A stretch of DNA of 64,000 nt from Ziziphus jujuba (taxonomy: Eukaryota > Streptophyta > Magnoliopsida > Rosales > Rhamnaceae). The position numbers were made by a program, and so were the translations under genes. The notes beneath the pieces were generated by a model. It saw only the letters and a program-made list of their open reading frames with translations, made no database searches and was not told where the DNA came from. The stretch is taken from contig NC_083388.1 of assembly GCF_031755915.1 (NCBI RefSeq), positions 16,679,001 through 16,743,000 on the forward strand, given 5' to 3'. Shown here piece by piece: positions 59,759 through 64,000 of the stretch. Position 1 is the first letter of the stretch. Each line of letters starts with the position of its first letter.

Positions 59759-60206
59759 CCACTTTATTACTTGATTTGTGCATTTGCAAGTATTTTTAGA
59801 ACAACCTATCTTATTAATCTCATGCCTCCTCTGTTGAAGCTCAAATCCCCTTATGAAGTTCTTTTTTATTCCCTTCCTAATTATTCTAAACTACGCATCT
59901 TTGAATGTTCGTGTTTTCCATAGCTTCGGCCCTTTACACGGCATAAACTTGAACCTTGTTCTCAACTGTGTGTGTTTCTTGGGTACTCCATCACATATTG
60001 CATATAAATGTTTAGATAAAAGAACCAATCATATTTATCTTTCACATGTCCAATTTATGGAGATTTGCTACCCCTTATCTAATTCTACTTCTACACCAAC
60101 TTCACTATACTTTGATATCACATCTTGGGTATCATTGTCTCTAGAGTCATCACCATCAAACTTGATCAACTTTCACATTAGTCTCCTTTGTTTTGATAGC
60201 GTCTTC
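59759..60206 (+). pseudogene. plus-strand copia piece 3: integrase C-terminal part
   Basis: TTYLINLMPPLLKLKSPYEV (copia: YLINRLPTPVL..KSPFE), then LPNYSKLRIFECSCFP, LRPFTRHKLEPCSQLCVFLG and a GYS-type block. It ends at 60206 where the next copia element begins. Confidence 0.82.
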
Positions 60207-60782
60207 TGATGGAATTTGGTGTAGCTTTATGTTGTTGTACCCTAGAGCACAATCATTCAAGGTGTTAGCCAAGAATGATTGTTGTTGGTTCTTGGTTCTT
60301 GATTTTATTTTTTGGGTTTGTTAAGGTTTTGTTTTTGGTTTTTAATGGAGGTTTGGAGTTCTTGAGAAGGTTGTTAGTTTTTTGGAAAGAAGAAGAAACC
60401 AAAATGTAGTAGTTGAGAGAGAGAGAGAGAGAGAGAGCCGAAATTGTTGTTTTTCAAAATCTGTTTTTTTTTTTTTTGGAATATTTTCTTCTCTTTTTCA
60501 TTACAATTTTCATGCTTTTAAATACATCAAAAAGACAATAAGACATGCTGCCATATTGAGCAATAAATACAAAAGCATTAAAATTAACCAACCAAGCGAA
60601 ACTACCTCAACTAACTCTAATAAATGTGCTGGGCATGCAAGAAACCTTCTTTAATGGGCAGTTCGGCTTGTCTAAGGCATTTGAATTTGAAAAACAGCTC
60701 CATTTGACTTAAAAATTTGAGGGAAGCCTTTTCGAATACTAAATTGTGTTCTACCCAAAAACCAGGTAAAACAAAGCCCATT
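60207..60782 (-). repeat. truncated 3' LTR of the gag-only copia
   Basis: Aligns with 62302-62880. Contains a GA run (60416-60437) at the same place as in the other LTR copies. Its U3 start is missing. Confidence 0.88.
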
Positions 60783-61351
60783 GTCCTTCAATGGTACCTT
60801 AAACAGCTCATTACCACAAGCATCATATATAATACATCCATCTTTTGCAAAATTTAAAGCAAAGCCTCTTTCTACCAACTGTGTTACACTAAGCAGGTTT
60901 CACACAAACTAGGAACATATAGCACATCTTTTATAATTTTGGTACCTTCCTTGGTGTTCAAGCACACATCTCCTTTGCCTTCTACTTCCATGAATCGGTC
61001 ATCACCAATCTTCACTTTGGTTTTGTAGTTTCGGTCAAGCTCCATAAAACCATCCTTTTGGAAACTCATGTGGTGTGAGCAACCACTATCCACAAGCCAA
61101 CCGAGACCACTACTTGTGGCCTTAAGGCATGTGGCCACAAATAGGTTCTCGGCTTCTTCATTAACCACATTGGCTTGTTGTCTCCTTTGCTTGCATACTT
61201 TGGCAATGTGGCCTTTTCCTCCACATCTTTCACAAGATGCATCCGGCCTCCAAAAACACTTGAATGGTGGATGTCCAAGCTTCTTGCAATGAGGGCAAGG
61301 TGGATGCCCTCTTCGCTTTTGATGCTTTATTGTTGTTGTTGTTAATTCCAT
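60783..61351 (-). pseudogene. zinc knuckle, protease and pre-integrase start
   Basis: Zinc knuckle CERCGGKGHIAKVCK complete (CX2CX4HX4C, about 61190-61235). Protease WLVDSGCSHHMS intact (about 61065-61100). A frame change near 60880-60900 leads to VERGFALNFAKDGCIIYDAC, then KVPLKD and the deletion joint. Confidence 0.88.
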
Positions 61352-62096
61352 CCACTTTTGTTGTTGTTTGTGTTGTTGTTGGTTGTAAAACCGGTTTGGT
61401 TGGTGTTGTTGCTTTTCCTTCCTTTATTCTTCTTTTTGTTGCCATGGCCACCATAGAATGCACTCTCTATGGTCTCCTCCTTTCTAATGGCTCTCCTTTG
61501 TTCGGTTGCTTGAATAGCATTGATGAGCTCACTCAAGGTTATTTCACTAAGATTTCTAGATTCTTCAAGGGAGGAAATCTTAGCTTCAAACCTTTCGGGT
61601 AAGCTCACCAATACTTTCTCTACTACCCTTTGATTGGTCAATTGCTCACCGAGGACCCGAATTTGATTTACCACTTTGAGCATCCTTTCCGTTAAATCCT
61701 TGACAAGCTCATTCTCCTTCATCTTCAAGGTCTTAAACTCTCTTCTTAGGTTTAAAACTTGCATTTGCCGAGTTCTAGTATTTCCATGGAACTCCTCTTG
61801 AAGCTTTATCCAAACCTCTCTAGCACTTGTGCATAACATTATCCTTGGAAAAATGGAATCACTCATGGAGGAGTGCAAGGCAGTGAGGGCCTTGAACCCC
61901 TTGGCAACTTCGGCCTCATGTGCATTTCTTTGTGCTTGAGTTGCATTAGCTCTCAACTGTTCCATTACATAACCTTCTTCTATGACTTCCCATAAACCAA
62001 AGGCTTGAAGGTAGGCTTTCATTTTTATACTCCAAATGGAATAGTTTTGCCTTCAAACTTAGGTGGTGTTAGGGTTGCAAAGGATTGTGAGGCCAT
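61342..62096 (-). pseudogene. gag of the gag-only copia
   Basis: Starts MASQSFATLTPPKFEG at 62096. A one-base change near 62040 shifts the frame, after which 226 codons stay open (62022-61342). They carry YLQAFGLWEVIEEGYVMEQL, REVWIKLQEEFHGNTRTRQM, ENELVKDLTERMLKVVNQIR and an Asn-rich end. It is closely similar to the gag at 43682-44601 and better preserved, so gag may have been kept under selection for longer or is simply younger. Confidence 0.9.
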
Positions 62097-62289
62097 TTGA
62101 AGAAATGGTTTTTGAAAAGTTTTGAAAAATGGACACAAGAACAAGCTCTAGGGTGGTGGTGTGTTGGTGAGTTTCAACTAGTCTTTTTAGGAGGTTTTGG
62201 TTTCGGTTGGAAGGCTTTAGGTGGGGGATATTCTCACAAATAAAATGGTCTAGGTTGAAAGCTCACAAGGTCCTAAGTAATTACACTAT

Positions 62290-62301
62290 GCTCTGATACC
62301 A
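62290..62301 (-). promoter_or_regulatory. primer binding site of the gag-only copia
   Basis: TGGTATCAGAGC on the minus strand, directly next to the 5' LTR; perfect complement of the initiator tRNA-Met 3' end as used by plant copia elements. Confidence 0.92.
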
Positions 62302-62935
62302 TGATGGAATTTGGTGTAGGTTTATGTTGTTGTACCTTAGAGTACAATCATTCAAGGTGTTAGTCAAGAATGATTGTTGTTGGTTCTTGGTTCTTGATTT
62401 TGTTTTTTGGATTTGTTAAGGTTTTGTTTCTGATTTTTAATGGAGGTTTGGGGTTCTTGAGAAGGTTGTTAGCTTTTTTGGGAAGAAGAAGAAACCAAAA
62501 TGTAGTAGTTGAGAGAGAGAGAGAGAGAGCCGAAATTGTTGTTTTTCAAAATCTGTTTTTTTTTTTTTTGAATATTTTCTTCTCTTTTTCATTACAATTT
62601 TCATGCTTTTAAATACATCAAAAAGACAATAAGACATGCTGCCATATTGAGCAATTAATACAAAAGCATTAAAAGTAACCAACCAAGCTAAATTATCTCA
62701 ACTAACTCTAATCAATGTGCTGGGCATGCAAGAAACCTTCTTTAATGGGCAGTTCGGCTTGTCTAAAGCATTTGAATTTGAAAAACAGCTCCATTTGACT
62801 TGAAAATTGGAGGGAAGCCTTTTTGAATATTAAACTGTGTTCTACCCAAAAACCAGATAAAACAAAGCCCATTTTCCCATCCAAAAATAATCAAATCCGA
62901 GGCAGTTTTGTCCAGATTTCTGGGCAACAAAACTG
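62302..62935 (-). repeat. 5' LTR of the gag-only copia, interrupted
   Basis: Matches 60207-60782 and, inverted, 63296-63931. It stops at aacaaaactg (62935), exactly where TGTTGAAATGTGG of a plus-strand LTR starts. Confidence 0.88.
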
Positions 62936-63931
62936 TGTTGAAATGTGGTGATTTTGCCACAATGTGCAAGGTAGTTCGGTTACACTTGCACTCTTTGTTT
63001 TGTAACATCAAAGACCAGACATTATTTATGTTTATGCATTTTATTTTATCTTGTAATGTTTAAGAACAATATCATTTTTTGTAATGCCCTAAGCTCATTA
63101 TCTAGCTTAAGGCCTTTTTTGTCTAGTTGCTGGAATTGTATTTCCAGCAACTTAAGTCCACTTCCTTGGATACCGTTTGAAGTAGGTTTGGAATTTGGAC
63201 CTGAATTTTGGATATGAGAAGATATGCAGAGGAAGCATCAGCAAAAAGAATGGCCCAATTTGGAGCTGGGAAGGCTGAGTTAAGCCCAAAACAATCTGAC
63301 CCTTGTGCAGTTTTGTTGCCCAGAAAACTGGGCAAAACTGCCTCGGGTTTGATTACTTTTGAATGGGTAAATAGACTTTGTTTTATCTGGTTTTTGGCTA
63401 GAACATAGTTTAATATTCAAAAAGGCTTCCCTCCAATTTTCAAGTCAAATGGAGCTGGTTTTCAAATTCAAATGCCTTAGACAAGCTGAACTGCCCATTA
63501 AAGAAGGTTTCTTGCATGCCCAGCACATTGATTAGAGTTAGTTGAGGTAGTTTGGCTTGGTTGGTTACTTTAATGCTTTTGTATTTATTGCTCAATATGG
63601 CAGCATGCCTTATTGTCTTTTTGATGTATTTAAAAGTATGAAAATTGTAATGAAAAATGTTGAGAAAGAAAATATTCAAAAAAACAGATTTTGAAAAACA
63701 ACATTTTTGGCTCTCTCTCTCTCAACTACTACATTTTGGTTTCTTCTTCTTCCCAAAAGCTAAAAACCTTCTCAAGAACCCTAAACCTCCATTAAAACCA
63801 GAAACAAAACCTTAACAAACCAAAAAAAAAACAAAATCTAGAACCAAGAGCCAACAACTATCATCTTGACTAACACCTTGAATGATTGTGCTCTAGGGTA
63901 CAACAACATAAACCTACACCAAATTCCATCA
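62936..63931 (+). repeat. 5' LTR of a plus-strand copia element continuing off the window
   Basis: 996 bp from TGTTGAAATGTGGTGATTTTG to ...AAATTCCATCA. The start matches the LTR start of the 39571-45835 element (TGTTGAAAATGTGGTAAT). The end matches the inverse of 60207 and 62302. A palindromic core (tgctggaattgtatttccag at 63128) lies about 190 bases in, and a CT run near 63711-63724 corresponds to the GA run in the minus-strand copies. It sits inside the minus-strand LTR; aactg (62931-62935) is the candidate target duplication. Confidence 0.88.
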
Positions 63932-63943
63932 TGGTATCAGAGC
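63932..63943 (+). promoter_or_regulatory. primer binding site of the plus-strand copia element
   Basis: TGGTATCAGAGC directly after the LTR end, followed by the leader. The body of this element lies beyond the window. Confidence 0.93.
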
Positions 63944-64000
63944 ATAGTGTAATTTCTTAGGACCTTGTGAGCTTTCAACCTAGACCATTTTATTTGTGAG

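Larger units (their letters stand above)
60207..62935 (-). mobile_element. copia deletion derivative carrying gag and protease only
   Basis: On the minus strand: 5' LTR (62935-62302, its start cut by another insertion), a perfect primer binding site, gag, zinc knuckle, protease, the first part of GAG-pre-integrase, then directly LTR sequence (60782-60207). Integrase, RT and RNase H are absent. The joint is at 60782/60783, where KVPLKD of pre-integrase runs into mid-LTR sequence. Compared with the full-length relative at 39571-45835 about 2.7 kb of pol plus the first part of the 3' LTR is missing. This layout resembles TR-GAG type non-autonomous elements, but a private deletion is equally possible. 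Confidence 0.85.

Noticed and set aside
60382..60654. Plus-strand ORF with REREREES run
   Set aside because: Encoded by the GA microsatellite inside an LTR; the same frame recurs at 62370-62612.
63128..63931. LTR start at tgctggaattg
   Set aside because: Looked like an LTR start, but comparison with the 1-kb LTRs at 39571 and 44789 places the true start at 62936; the palindrome is internal.

Overview
The window reads as nuclear DNA from a flowering plant, most likely a dicot. It is AT-rich and packed with nested, decayed retrotransposons. Two host genes stand out: an intron-containing LPA1-type P-loop NTPase gene and an intronless P-class PPR gene. I cannot name the species. Apart from these genes and one doubtful ORF, everything recognisable is mobile DNA or AT-rich spacer. 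I found no tRNA, rRNA or CRISPR array.

Layout. 1-4088: 3' half of a plus-strand Ty3/gypsy element, cut inside its LTR. 4089-7577: a minus-strand Ty1/copia fragment joined at that cut, with a possible LTR beyond. 8000-14254: AT-rich spacer holding a small inverted-repeat element, a 101-bp tandem duplication and a complete 396-bp TRIM with target-site duplication (TSD) TACCA. 15712-20796: a decayed minus-strand LINE between two diverged direct repeats. 23201-29450: the LPA1-like gene (seven coding exons, 738 codons). 31577-32986: the PPR gene on the minus strand. 33301-39434: a full-length but dead plus-strand L1-type LINE with an 18-bp TSD. 39435-46620: an old LTR fragment split by a full-length minus-strand copia element (39571-45835, TSD CCTTT). 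46620-52300: old repeats including a 1.27-kb foldback element. 52942-60206: a mosaic of two minus-strand gypsy 3' ends, a plus-strand gypsy gag-protease fragment and a plus-strand copia broken into three pieces. 60207-64000: a minus-strand copia deletion derivative that keeps gag and protease only. A plus-strand copia of the same family has inserted in its right LTR, and only that element's 5' LTR and primer binding site lie in the window.

The two host genes show no functional link to each other. The repeats show order of events: TSDs and interrupted reading frames give at least four nested insertions. Several catalytic residues are visibly lost (integrase Glu to Lys, integrase Asp to Asn, protease Asp to Asn), so every element here is probably immobile unless helped in trans. 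I saw no clearly new biological system. The items most worth a second look are the gag-only copia derivative with its nested inverted LTR pair, the foldback element, the TRIM, and the direct repeats around the first LINE.
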